DNA from: Natrialba aegyptia DSM 13077
GTDB taxonomy: Archaea > Halobacteriota > Halobacteria > Halobacteriales > Natrialbaceae
Assembly (NCBI RefSeq): GCF_000337535.1
Contig: NZ_AOIP01000032.1
Coordinates: 1 to 64,000, forward strand
Reading direction: 5' to 3'
Length of the DNA: 64,000 bases
Both the position numbers and the translations under genes were made by a program. This document shows positions 51,971 to 59,915 of this stretch, piece after piece. Below the pieces are notes generated by a model. The model was not told where the DNA came from and ran no database searches. It saw nothing but the letters and a program-made list of their open reading frames with translations. The first letter of the stretch is position 1. Each line of letters begins with the position of its first letter.

Positions 51971-53432
51971 CGGATCCACCCTCGTTCCAGAGCGCCTTGG
52001 GGATTTCCTCGAGAACCTCCGAGGCGAGGAAGCCGAACTCCCGTGACGTAGCCAGGCGTTCGCCGGCGACGCCGTTGACCTGCGCACCGGCGGCGGCCGC
52101 GTCGAGCGGATCGGCGTGTTCCATGAGCGCGGCGACGATACCGGTGAGCACGTCGCCCGTCCCGCCGACTTTCATCCCCGCCGTTCCCGAGCGGCTGAGT
52201 CGCGTGCGCTCGCCGTCCGTCGCCACGTCGGTCGCGCCCTTCGCGAGGACGACGTGTCCCAGGTCGGCCGCGAAGGCCTCGATCTCGTCCGCGGCTTCCC
52301 GCAGGTCGTCAACGTCGGGGCCGCCCATCCCGGCGAGTTCACCGCGGTTGGGCGTACAGATCAGCGTCGCCTCGGTCTCGAGTTCGGGAACGACCGAGAG
52401 CGCGTCGGCGTCGACGACCGCGGGGCCGGTGTAGGTTTCGAGGAACTGACGGGTAGCCGCGAGCGTCTCGTCGGCGGTGCCGAGTCCCGGGCCGAGGATC
52501 ACCACGTCGTCGTAGCGTTCGGCGGTGTCGACGAGGTCGTCGACCTGGTCGGGCGTCAGGCGGTCGCTCTCGTAGGACTGGACGATCAGGTCCTCGGCGT
52601 AGCCCTGGATCTCGCCGGCGACGGACTCGGGCGCGGCGACGAAGGAGAGTTCCATGCCGGCCCGGAGCGCGGACTGGGCGGCCAGCGCCGGCGCGCCGGT
52701 GTAGGGACCGCCGCCGACGACGAAGGCCCGACCGCCACGGTCGTCGGGCCGCGCGAGGCGCACGTCACCGGGGCCGACGAACCGTTCCGCCGCCGCCGGA
52801 ATGCCGATGTCGGCGACGGTCACGTCCGCGTCGAGCGCCGAGAGGCCGGGTTTGGCGTCGTGAAAGGTGACGATGCGGTCGGCCTCGACGGCGTTGGCTG
52901 CGAGCGGCTTCTCCGAACCGCGATTGCCGTCGTCCGCGCCGACAGCAGCGTTCGCGTCGAATCCGGACGGGACGTCGACCGACACGACGGTCGCGTCGGC
53001 CTCGTTGATCGCCCGTGCCGCCGTCGCTTCGGGTTCCCGCAGGTCGCCGCTGATCCCCGTTCCGAGCATCGCGTCGACGACCACGTCGCACTCCGGCACC
53101 TCGAACGCCGTGGAATCGGTGACCTCGCGGGCGTCGTCCCCCGCCCGCCGAAGCGCGTCCCAGTTCTCGCGGGCGATTTCGGTCCCGATCGTCTCGGCCC
53201 GTCCGAGCAGGAGCGTCCGCACGTCGAACGAATCGAGAAAGCGAGCGGCGACGAACGCGTCCCCGCCGTTGTTGCCGCGGCCGGCGACGATCACAACGCT
53301 CGCGTCCGGCTCTGCGACCTCCCGAACGACGCGGGCAACGGCGTTCCCGCTCGACTCCATCAGCTGCTTTCGCGGAACGCCGAGCGCCGCGGCGTTCGCG
53401 TCGACGGCGGCCATTCGTTCGCCTGTAATCAT
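51963..53432 (-). CDS. nnr: bifunctional NAD(P)H-hydrate epimerase and dehydratase
   Basis: 489 residues from the ATG at 53430-53432. The epimerase half (YjeF_N, 1-215) shows VIVAGRGNNGGDAFVAAR, VVDAMLGTGISGDLR and SVDVPSGFDANAAVG. The dehydratase half (about 225-489) shows FVVGGGPYTGAPALAA, VILGPGLGT, CTPNRGELAG, VLAKGATDVATDG and GGTGDVLTGIVAAL. Repairs NAD(P)H hydrates, damaged cofactors formed by heat or GAPDH. Directly upstream of moaC in an overlapping pair. Confidence 0.94.
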   Translation of the reverse strand: MITGERMAAVDANAAALGVPRKQLMESSGNAVARVVREVAEPDASVVIVAGRGNNGGDAFVAARFLDSFDVRTLLLGRAETIGTEIARENWDALRRAGDDAREVTDSTAFEVPECDVVVDAMLGTGISGDLREPEATAARAINEADATVVSVDVPSGFDANAAVGADDGNRGSEKPLAANAVEADRIVTFHDAKPGLSALDADVTVADIGIPAAAERFVGPGDVRLARPDDRGGRAFVVGGGPYTGAPALAAQSALRAGMELSFVAAPESVAGEIQGYAEDLIVQSYESDRLTPDQVDDLVDTAERYDDVVILGPGLGTADETLAATRQFLETYTGPAVVDADALSVVPELETEATLICTPNRGELAGMGGPDVDDLREAADEIEAFAADLGHVVLAKGATDVATDGERTRLSRSGTAGMKVGGTGDVLTGIVAALMEHADPLDAAAAGAQVNGVAGERLATSREFGFLASEVLEEIPKALWNEGGSDD

Positions 53433-53507
53433 GGGCGAGCGTTCGACGGGCCGACCGTTGAAGATTGCGGACGACACCCTCAATATCCCCGATCACCTCT
53501 CGTAGAC

Positions 53508-54005
53508 GTGAACGTCTTCTGGCTCGACGAGGACCCGCGGCTCGCGGCGCGCTATCACTGCGATCAGCACGTCAACAAGTTGCTACTCGAGGCCGCACAG
53601 GTCCTCTGTACGGCGGCCCGCGAGAACGGGTACGACGCCGAGTTCTGCTACCGGTCGACCCACGTCGACCATCCCGTCACGAAGTGGGCGACGGAATCGC
53701 GGGCGAACTGGCTGCGCCTGCGCGAACACGCCGAGGCACTCAACGCCGAGTTCACCGAGCGCTACGAGAAGGACGAAGACCACGCGAGCTGGCAGGTCAT
53801 CGAGCGGATCGACCCGGACCGAATCGAGTTCCCGTCCGCGGAACCGACGCCGCGGCCGCAGGCGATGCCCGACGAGTACAAGCGTCCCGGCGACCCGGTC
53901 GCCGCCTACCGCGCCTACTACGCCGGCGAGAAGGCCGAGTGGGCCGAATGGAAGTATACCGAGGAACCGCCGTGGCTCGCGGCGTCCCTCGCCGAGACGG
54001 CCTGA
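53508..54005 (+). CDS. conserved protein, DP/CDxHVxK family (also seen in phages)
   Basis: 165 residues from the GTG at 53508 (NVFWLDEDPRLAARYHCDQH). The block DEDPRLAA..CDQHVNKLLLEAAQVLCTA recalls a small family found in phages and some archaea, with D/CD/H/K likely to be functional. I do not know a proven activity. The remainder has Trp-rich helices (ATESRANWLRLREHAEAL) and ends PPWLAASLAETA. It diverges from nnr. Whether it was taken from a virus is unclear: composition is normal. Confidence 0.6.
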   Translation: MNVFWLDEDPRLAARYHCDQHVNKLLLEAAQVLCTAARENGYDAEFCYRSTHVDHPVTKWATESRANWLRLREHAEALNAEFTERYEKDEDHASWQVIERIDPDRIEFPSAEPTPRPQAMPDEYKRPGDPVAAYRAYYAGEKAEWAEWKYTEEPPWLAASLAETA

Positions 54006-54021
54006 TAGATCCCGTACGCCG

Positions 54022-54306
54022 TCAGTACCGGATCTCGAATCCGTCCTCGCCCTCCGGGTCGTCGAACTCGGCGTCGACAGCCTCGACGTCGGCGGCCGGA
54101 CTGCCCGTGTGACACCACTCGACCATCGATTCGACGGCGTCTTCGGGACCCTCGAAGACCGCTTCGACGCGGCCGTCGTCGAGGTTCTTCACCCAGCCGT
54201 CGATTCCCTTCTCCCTGGCCGTATCGCGCGTATTCGCCCGGTAGTAGACGCCCTGGACCGTTCCCGACACGAAAACGTGCGCTCGCGTTCGCGTTGTGTC
54301 TGCCAT
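54022..54306 (-). CDS. acyP: acylphosphatase
   Basis: 94 residues from the ATG at 54304-54306. Family motif AHVFVSGTVQGVYYRANTRD with the catalytic arginine of VQGVYYR, then GWVKNLDDGRVEAVFEG with the catalytic asparagine. Hydrolyses acyl phosphates such as carbamoyl or 1,3-bisphosphoglycerate. Converges with the CDxHVxK-family gene. Confidence 0.93.
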   Translation of the reverse strand: MADTTRTRAHVFVSGTVQGVYYRANTRDTAREKGIDGWVKNLDDGRVEAVFEGPEDAVESMVEWCHTGSPAADVEAVDAEFDDPEGEDGFEIRY

Positions 54307-54362
54307 GTGCGGGCGGTCGATTGCGAGCGGCAAAAATCCCGTCGTCTGCGATTCCCCGCGTC

Positions 54363-54695
54363 CTACCGTTCATGGTCGCGTTCTCGTTCGTAGCGCCGCG
54401 ATCCGACGACCATCCAGCCTGCCAGTGCGACCACGGCGACGAAAAAGACGATCCAGGCGACATCGGTTGCAGCGCCGTCGGCCGGCTCGGTGAACTCGAC
54501 GAGTGCGAGGACGACGAGGAGCCCGGCGACGGCGAGCGCGTTCGTCCCGATGAACGACGCCAGCCCCTCCTCGTCGGTGACGCGGTCCGGATCGTAACCC
54601 GCGATCAGTTCGACCCGCCCGAAGTACGTGATCAGGATTCCGAGCGCGCCGACGAACGCGGCACACGCGAGGAGGATGACGGAGCCGGTACTCAT
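54363..54695 (-). CDS. DUF3784-type membrane protein
   Basis: 110 residues with three hydrophobic segments (about 5-25, 47-67, 78-98). The stretch LITYFGRVELIAGYDPDRVTDEEGLASFIGTN, read in parts, is the DUF3784 core between helices 1 and 2. Function unknown. A minus-strand attacaata word lies 12-30 bases before the start. Confidence 0.75.
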   Translation of the reverse strand: MSTGSVILLACAAFVGALGILITYFGRVELIAGYDPDRVTDEEGLASFIGTNALAVAGLLVVLALVEFTEPADGAATDVAWIVFFVAVVALAGWMVVGSRRYERERDHER

Positions 54696-54827
54696 ACGCA
54701 GTTAGTTATTGTAATCCAACAAAAGTGCTTCCACCGCCCGTCCGTAGAGTTGCTACCGCGTTCGAAGACTCTGGGAGGGAGAGTCGTCTCCGGGTCGGAA
54801 CGGCCACACTGAACTCGAGCAGCGGGG

Positions 54828-55204
54828 TCAGGCGATTCGACGGGAAACGTGGCGTTCGATCCTGGAACTCACCAGCATCAGCGCGATGCCGATCGGTGCC
54901 GTCACGAAAACGAGCCCGACGAGCGGATCGCCCGGACCCCGCTCGGTCTCCGCTCGGTCTCCGCGCGGACCCAGAGGGCGACGATCAACACAGCAATGAG
55001 CGGTGGTGTAAGCGCTCGTTTTTGGAGGAGGAACACCGGCAGCCCGCTGAGAACGAAAAACACCGCCACCACCAGCACCTGAACCGGATGTTCGAGCGCG
55101 AACAGCGGATAGTCCAGCCGTGTGGCGTACCACGAGAGAAGCACCGCGCCTGCGCCACCGCCGAGCACGAACGCACCAGTCTCCGACGGACGACCACCAG
55201 CCAT
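54828..55204 (-). pseudogene. membrane protein frameshifted by an 11-bp duplication
   Basis: The ATG at 55202-55204 opens MAGGRPSETGAFVLGGGAGA, three hydrophobic helices and VLIVALWVRAETERR, after which the frame goes off into RPSGVRAIRSSG. The word gctcggtctcc occurs twice in a row (54941-54951, 54952-54962). Removing one copy restores the frame: ...ETERGPGDPLVGLVFVTAP, IGIALMLVSSRI, ending at the TGA at 54828-54830. The repaired protein would have about 121 residues and four helices. Not a known family. The lesion could be a switchable slip or a fixed break. Confidence 0.7.
54941..54962. repeat. 11-bp tandem duplication causing a frameshift
   Basis: Two perfect copies of gctcggtctcc, head to tail, inside the membrane protein gene. 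Eleven is not a multiple of three, so the second copy throws the frame. Confidence 0.9.
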
Positions 55205-55268
55205 GAGCGTCGCATCGTGACTAGTGCGTATACTGTTTTGGAATGACACTCGGCGACCCCCACCGCGA

Positions 55269-56150
55269 TCAGTCGCCGGTCCGGAGATGATGAAAGACGT
55301 ACGTCTGAGCGTACCCCGCGTACTCCCCGCCGAACTGCTCACGAAGCGCTCGCGAGGTCTCGGCGTACGAGCCGCGATCGCAGTCGGGATAATACTCCTC
55401 GATCGCCGACCGCAGCCAGGTGTCGAGCGGCACCGCCTCGTCGAACTCGAGGGCGAACAGGAGCACGCAGTCGGCCACCTTGTCGCCGACGCCGACGAAC
55501 TGGCAGAGGAACTCGCGGGCCGCCTCGTACTCGAGTTCACGCGCGTCGGCCGGGTGAGCTTCGCCGTCGGCGACCATCTCCGCGGTGCGGACGACGTAGG
55601 GGGCGCGGTAGCCGAGGCCGAGGTCCCGAAGCTCGCTTTCGGTGGCGGTCGCGAGTTGTGCCGGCGCCGGGAACGCGTGGTACGTTTCGCCGTCGAAGGA
55701 GACCGCGTCGCCGTACTCCCGGGCGAGCGTCGAGACCATCGAGTGGATGCGGCTGACGCGCATCTGCGCGGAACAGATGAACGAGATCAGGGTTCCAAAG
55801 GGCGGGTCCGTGACGAGGCGCATGCCTCGGTGGGCTTCGTAGGCCTCGTCTAACAGCGGATCGTTAGGTGCGGCGTCGACGATCGCTTCGAGGTCGTCGT
55901 CCAGGCGGAGGAGGCGGCGCACGGTCGGTTCGGCGTCCGTCGTCGACTCCCATTCGAGCGCGGCGTCGGTCGTCCGCACCCGGATCACCTCGCCGTCGAC
56001 GACGGTGACGTACCACTCGCCGGGCGCGGGCGTCCCGCCGTACATGTCGCCGTCGCCGCGCCGCCAGAGGTAGGTCTGGCCGCTCTCGAGCGTCCGATAC
56101 AGATCGAGTCCGCCCGCGAGTTCATCGCGGCGGATCGTCCCCGTTTCCAT
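55269..56150 (-). CDS. ogg: 8-oxoguanine DNA glycosylase/AP lyase, OGG1-like
   Basis: 293 residues. N-terminal OGG-type domain (LESGQTYLWRRGDGDMYGG) then the HhH-GPD core: FICSAQMRVSRIHSMVSTLA and QFVGVGDKVADCVLLFAL with the catalytic lysine of GVGDKVAD, and DEAVPLDTWLRSAI with the conserved aspartate. Excises oxidised guanine and cuts the abasic site. The start at 56148-56150 is clean. Tyr/His-rich C-terminus SYAETSRALREQFGGEYAGY is normal for the family. Confidence 0.9.
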   Translation of the reverse strand: METGTIRRDELAGGLDLYRTLESGQTYLWRRGDGDMYGGTPAPGEWYVTVVDGEVIRVRTTDAALEWESTTDAEPTVRRLLRLDDDLEAIVDAAPNDPLLDEAYEAHRGMRLVTDPPFGTLISFICSAQMRVSRIHSMVSTLAREYGDAVSFDGETYHAFPAPAQLATATESELRDLGLGYRAPYVVRTAEMVADGEAHPADARELEYEAAREFLCQFVGVGDKVADCVLLFALEFDEAVPLDTWLRSAIEEYYPDCDRGSYAETSRALREQFGGEYAGYAQTYVFHHLRTGD

Positions 56151-56281
56151 TCGTTCGTCCCTACGGTGGCGTCGGCTTGGGCCTTTCGAACCGGCCGCTT
56201 TGCCCGTGGGAGGGAGCCGTGAACTCGCGCTGCGTGTCGCTGAGGCGAACCTTCATACTGCAGGCGATACAATGGCTCTGT

Positions 56282-56770
56282 ATGAACTGCAGGGTTGTCG
56301 TCGAGGCCGCGGTGCCGGTATTCGACGTCGAAACAGCAGACGAGGCGATTCGGATCGCCATCTCGAAGACGGGCGAGATGCTGAACCCTGACTTAAATTA
56401 CGTCGAGATCAACATGAGCGAGCGAACCTCTCCCGAAGGAGAGGAGCTCCCGCCTGCGTTTATCGCCGCCGACGAGGCGCTCGTCGCACTCGAACTCGAG
56501 ATGACCGTGTTCAACGTCGAGCGAGAGGAACACGCCTCGCGGATCGCCCGCAAGGAGATCGGGCAGCGACTCGAGAACATCCCGCTCGAGGTCGAGCAAG
56601 TCGAGGTCATCGAGGAGGAAGACGAGGGGACCGACGAAGACGACGAGACGGATGAAGACGAGATGGCTGATGACGAGTCAACCGACGCTGCTGTGACGGA
56701 CGACCAAGACGAGGACGCACAATCTGACGACGACGAAATTCTTCCCGAGTTCGAGGATTTAGTCGAGTAA
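56282..56770 (+). CDS. DUF555 / UPF0212 family protein
   Basis: 162 residues from the ATG at 56282 (MNCRVVVEAAVPVFDVETAD). A conserved archaeal family with EAIRIAISKTGEMLNPDL and TVFNVEREEHASRIARKEIG. The last 60 residues are a long acidic tail of Glu/Asp steps. Function unknown; widely present in Euryarchaeota, so likely housekeeping. Divergent from ogg. Confidence 0.85.
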   Translation: MNCRVVVEAAVPVFDVETADEAIRIAISKTGEMLNPDLNYVEINMSERTSPEGEELPPAFIAADEALVALELEMTVFNVEREEHASRIARKEIGQRLENIPLEVEQVEVIEEEDEGTDEDDETDEDEMADDESTDAAVTDDQDEDAQSDDDEILPEFEDLVE

Positions 56771-56993
56771 GCGCTGCTTACCGGCTCACTTGCGGGCCCT
56801 TCAGTCGAATTGCTGCGTTTTTATCGGATGGGAAACGGAGTCATTTCGGGGTAGTCACGGGTATCGCGAGATCGAGCAGAACGTGGACGGCGGCAGGAGC
56901 ACGGCGTTCGAACCCTGTGTGGAGACGAGCCAGACGAGTCTGAGCACTCTTACCAGTAGGAGACGATAGTACCTGAAGGATGCTCCGAGTGCT

Positions 56994-57230
56994 TCAGTCT
57001 GCGGTGGCGGCGACTGCTTCCTGTTCGTCCTCGCGCATGTTCATCGTGATTCCGCCGGCGAGTGCAAAAACAGCGGCTTTGTGATCGGTCTTCGATTTGT
57101 GGATCGATGTCGGTCGAATACCGAGAGAATCGTACTCCTCCAGGTCGATTTGGCAGTTGTCCCACTCCGCACACTGGTTCGATACTTCCGCGAGAAGGCC
57201 GTGAAGGTGAATGAGCTCCTGCTTCTTCAT
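56994..57230 (-). CDS. UPF0058 family protein
   Basis: 78 residues from the ATG at 57228-57230 (MKKQELIHLHGLLAEVSNQC). UPF0058 proteins bind a metal through the histidines of ELIHLHGLL and nearby Cys, and are known only from archaea. Here HLH, C18 and C24 are present, with HKSKTDHKAAVFALAGGI following. A TATA-like tatattat at 57260-57268 fits a leaderless start. An ATG two codons upstream is the alternative. Confidence 0.8.
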   Translation of the reverse strand: MKKQELIHLHGLLAEVSNQCAEWDNCQIDLEEYDSLGIRPTSIHKSKTDHKAAVFALAGGITMNMREDEQEAVAATAD

Positions 57231-57465
57231 AACCATGCAATGCTATCCACTGCAGGGTTATATTATTATCTTGAGTCGCGTTACCATGCAACCTGTATCA
57301 GGGTGAGAGATAGTCAGAAAAAACAACCGTTCGAAGAGGGGGTCTAGTTGCGTGAAACAGTCTCCAAGCTACTGTTAGTTCAGTCATAGACCTCCCATAA
57401 ATCCGAGTGATATCGTCCACAGCGCCCCTCATTCGAGCTAGTGATTCTGCCTGAAACGGCCTCTC

Positions 57466-57645
57466 CTATCCGAGTTGCTTCAACGTCTGGAGGTCGCGGT
57501 CGGTCCGCATGAACTCGGCGGTCCGCCGGGAGGCATGACAGTTCGGGCAATGAAACATTTCGGTCGATGTCGGTAACTCACCCGGTTCCGTTTGCCAATC
57601 CTTCGTACACTCCGGACACAATAGTTGGACGGTCGTCTCGACCAT
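57466..57645 (-). CDS. 59-residue zinc-finger protein (two CPxC motifs)
   Basis: ATG at 57643-57645, TAG at 57466-57468. The protein starts MVETTVQLLCPECTKDW and carries a second knuckle HCPNCHASR, then a helical end FMRTDRDLQTLKQLG. CPEC and CPNC would hold one zinc ion, the hallmark of haloarchaeal small zinc-finger proteins. A T-run in the promoter (gtttttcacc near 57670-57679) sits about 28 bases upstream. It lies directly downstream of the tfb gene on the same strand, 120 bases away. Confidence 0.82.
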   Translation of the reverse strand: MVETTVQLLCPECTKDWQTEPGELPTSTEMFHCPNCHASRRTAEFMRTDRDLQTLKQLG

Positions 57646-57765
57646 GGCAGGCCATTACACACCACGGGTGAAAAACCTTGTCTCAGCACAGTCGTGTACA
57701 CCGAAGCAAACGGAGATCGGCAGCGTCGGGGTATTCAGCTAGGATTCGAAACGGCGCTGAACTCG

Positions 57766-58755
57766 TTATGCCGGTGCTGCCGTGTCCGAGGCTTCGAGGA
57801 GTTCCTTGTAGCGGTTTCGGATGGTGACCTCGGAGATGCTTGCAACTTCGCTGACCTCGTTCTGGGTCACCTTCTCGTTGGTCAAGAGCGCCGCAGCGTA
57901 GACGCCGGCAGCCGCGAGGCCGACCGGCGACTTGCCGCTGTGGACGCCCTCCTGACGGGCCGACTCGAGCAGTTCGCGGGCCATCCGCTCAGTTTCGTCT
58001 GAGAGGTCGAGGTCGCTGACGAATCGCGGGACGTAGTGTTCCGGATCGGCGGGCTTGACCTCCAGGCCGAGTTCACGAATGATGTAGCGGTAGGTCCGCG
58101 TGAGTTCCATCTTGTCGACGCGGCTGACGGCCGAAATCTCGTCGAGGCTGCGCGGCGTGCCGGCCTGACGGGCGGCGGCGTACAGCGAGGACGTGGCGAC
58201 GCCCTCGATCGAGCGGCCGGGAAGCAGGTCCTCCTCGAGCGCGCGTCGGTAGATCACGCTTGCGGTCTCGCGGACGTTCTCGGGGAGGCCGAGCGCGCTT
58301 GCCATGCGGTCGATCTCGCCGAGTGCCTGCTTGAGGTTGCGCTCTTTCGAGTCGCGGGTGCGGAAGCGCTCGTTCCAGGTGCGCAGGCGCTGCATCTTCT
58401 GGCGCTGGCGGCTCGAGAGGGACTTGCCGTAGGCGTCTTTGTCCTGCCAGCCGATGTTGGTCGAGAGCCCCTGGTCGTGCATCATGTTCGTCGTCGGGGC
58501 ACCGACGCGGGACTTTTCGTCCTTCTCTGCGGCGTCGAACGCCCGCCACTCCGGACCGCGGTCGATCTCGTCCTCTTCGACGACGAGTCCGCAGTCCTCA
58601 CAGACGGTCTCGGCATGTTCGTCGTCCGCGATGAGCCGACCACCACACTCCGGACAGCGCTCTCGCTCCTCGGAGCGCGTTGTCTCCTCCGTTTCGGTCT
58701 CGGTCTGCTCCTCGGTTCGTTCGTTCGAGTAGGTTCGGATGTTCGTATCTGTCAT
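57766..58755 (-). CDS. tfb: transcription initiation factor TFB (TFIIB homologue)
   Basis: 329 residues. Zinc ribbon CPECGG (34-39)/CEDCG (about 52), B-reader/linker with RVGAPTTNMMHDQGLSTNIGW, then two cyclin repeats: ERNLKQALGEIDRMASAL...SIEGVATSSLYAAARQAG, and VSDLDLSDETERMARELLE...SPVGLAAAGVYAAALLTN, ending in a helix-turn-helix ITSEVTIRNRYKEL-like VASISEVTIRNRYKELLEA. Recruits RNA polymerase with TBP. Haloarchaea carry several tfb genes, so the specific paralogue is not assigned. Tail ends SDTAAPA. Confidence 0.96.
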   Translation of the reverse strand: MTDTNIRTYSNERTEEQTETETEETTRSEERERCPECGGRLIADDEHAETVCEDCGLVVEEDEIDRGPEWRAFDAAEKDEKSRVGAPTTNMMHDQGLSTNIGWQDKDAYGKSLSSRQRQKMQRLRTWNERFRTRDSKERNLKQALGEIDRMASALGLPENVRETASVIYRRALEEDLLPGRSIEGVATSSLYAAARQAGTPRSLDEISAVSRVDKMELTRTYRYIIRELGLEVKPADPEHYVPRFVSDLDLSDETERMARELLESARQEGVHSGKSPVGLAAAGVYAAALLTNEKVTQNEVSEVASISEVTIRNRYKELLEASDTAAPA

Positions 58756-59069
58756 GGTGTATCGGGTTGGTTACTCGGGGCTCCCGGGTGGGGTAACCAG
58801 AAGAAACCCGGTCGCCTTCAGCTAACATAGAGTTAGGCCGTAAGTCATATAAAGCTTTCGCCTTTCTTATAAAGAAACGCGTTTTCTTGTATATGTGTTT
58901 CGGATATATGCTTATTAATCGTGTTCCATATCTTGCTCGGATCGGCGGTGATAATCGAGCAATAAATCACACTCGAAGCGACCCTCGCTATCGGACTGTG
59001 CAGGTCGGCCCGCGCTAATCACGTACTACGGGTCGAATCTTTTTCGAACTCCGCCGGTAACGAGTTCCT
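58756..59069. promoter_or_regulatory. tfb upstream region, AT-rich
   Basis: 314 bases between tfb and the metallo-beta-lactamase pseudogene, diverging. From about 58840 to 58925 the composition drops sharply in GC, with several TATA-like words (cataaagc, cttataaag, tgtatatg, ggatatatg). These could be several overlapping tfb promoters with a leader of about 85 bases or more. No gene inside; the remaining bases to 59069 hold nothing recognisable. Confidence 0.5.
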
Positions 59070-59771
59070 ATGACCGTTCGATTCGGCGCGATCACTGTCG
59101 ATTGGCTCGGCCGGGCAACCGTCTGACTCGAAGGAGAGACGGGGACCGTCATCTACGCCGATCCCGGCCCCGAGACGGATAGCAGAGTCGACGGTCAAGC
59201 CCCCCACGACGGCGACCTCATTCTCGTCTCACACGGCGCTCACTACGATCCCGACTCGATCCGCCGTCTCGCCCACGAGAACTCGATCGTCGTCGTCCAC
59301 GAATCGATCGACGCCGAGACGATCGACCGGGCCGCCGAGCAACCCGACGCTCTCCCCTTCGAAGTCGCTCGTGTCCAGGAAAACGAGTCGTTCATCCTCG
59401 GCCCGCTCGACCTCTCGACGACGCCGACCGAGACCGAACCGGACGGCCCCCGCGCCGATGAACGAAGCCAACCCGGTGGCGCGTCCGACGAGGGCTGCGG
59501 CTTTCTCGTCACCATCGATGGCATCACGGCGTTCTGGCCCGGCAACACGGAGCCGCTGTCGTCCCACGACGAACTCGCCGTGGATCTCTTCTTGGCTCCA
59601 ATCGGCGGTGGCCCCACGATGGATCGACACGAGGCTGCCGCCCTGGCGACGCGACTTGACCCGGATCTCGTGCTGCCGGTCCGGTACGAACCGACCGACG
59701 CTCGCACCGACGACGAGGCGTTCGTCGTCGACGTTGCTACCCGCGGCATTCCGGTGGTCTTGGACCGGTAG
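59070..59771 (+). pseudogene. MBL-fold metallohydrolase gene with an in-frame TGA at codon 19
   Basis: ATG at 59070 begins MTVRFGAITVDWLGRATV, then TGA at 59124-59126, then the same frame continues open to the TAG at 59769-59771: LEGETGTVIYADPGPETDSR, ILVSHGAHYDPDSIRRLA, FWPGNTEPLSSHDELAVDLF, ending VVDVATRGIPVVLDR. Family members have an arginine-like residue at this spot (ATVRLE), so CGA to TGA is the simplest change. The metal motif is also altered: HGAHYD instead of HxHxDH. Haloarchaea are not known to use selenocysteine. Most likely an eroding MBL gene; a start downstream would leave out the first strands. Confidence 0.7.
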
Positions 59772-59915
59772 CGTTCGCCCGTACACATGGCGATAGACCC
59801 GTACCTATAAGTCACAACTCGCTAATCCTCGCACGTGATACTGTGATGGATATTGACAATCATATATTTCTCCACCGGATGACGATGGCACCCGGGTCCG
59901 GATGGCAAGCGGGGC

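Noticed and set aside
52116-53507. Long in-frame extension of the CDxHVxK gene over nnr
   Set aside because: Reads as antisense of nnr; the family-like sequence starts only at the GTG at 53508.
56860-56950. tRNA-like gttcgaaccctg word
   Set aside because: No pairing acceptor or anticodon arm around it; a chance T-arm-like word.
57480-57701. 73-codon frame across the zinc-finger gene
   Set aside because: Other frame of the same strand; the 59-codon frame has both CPxC motifs and a clean start.
59124-59126. TGA read as selenocysteine
   Set aside because: No SECIS-like hairpin seen, haloarchaea are not known to use selenocysteine, and relatives are expected to carry arginine here.
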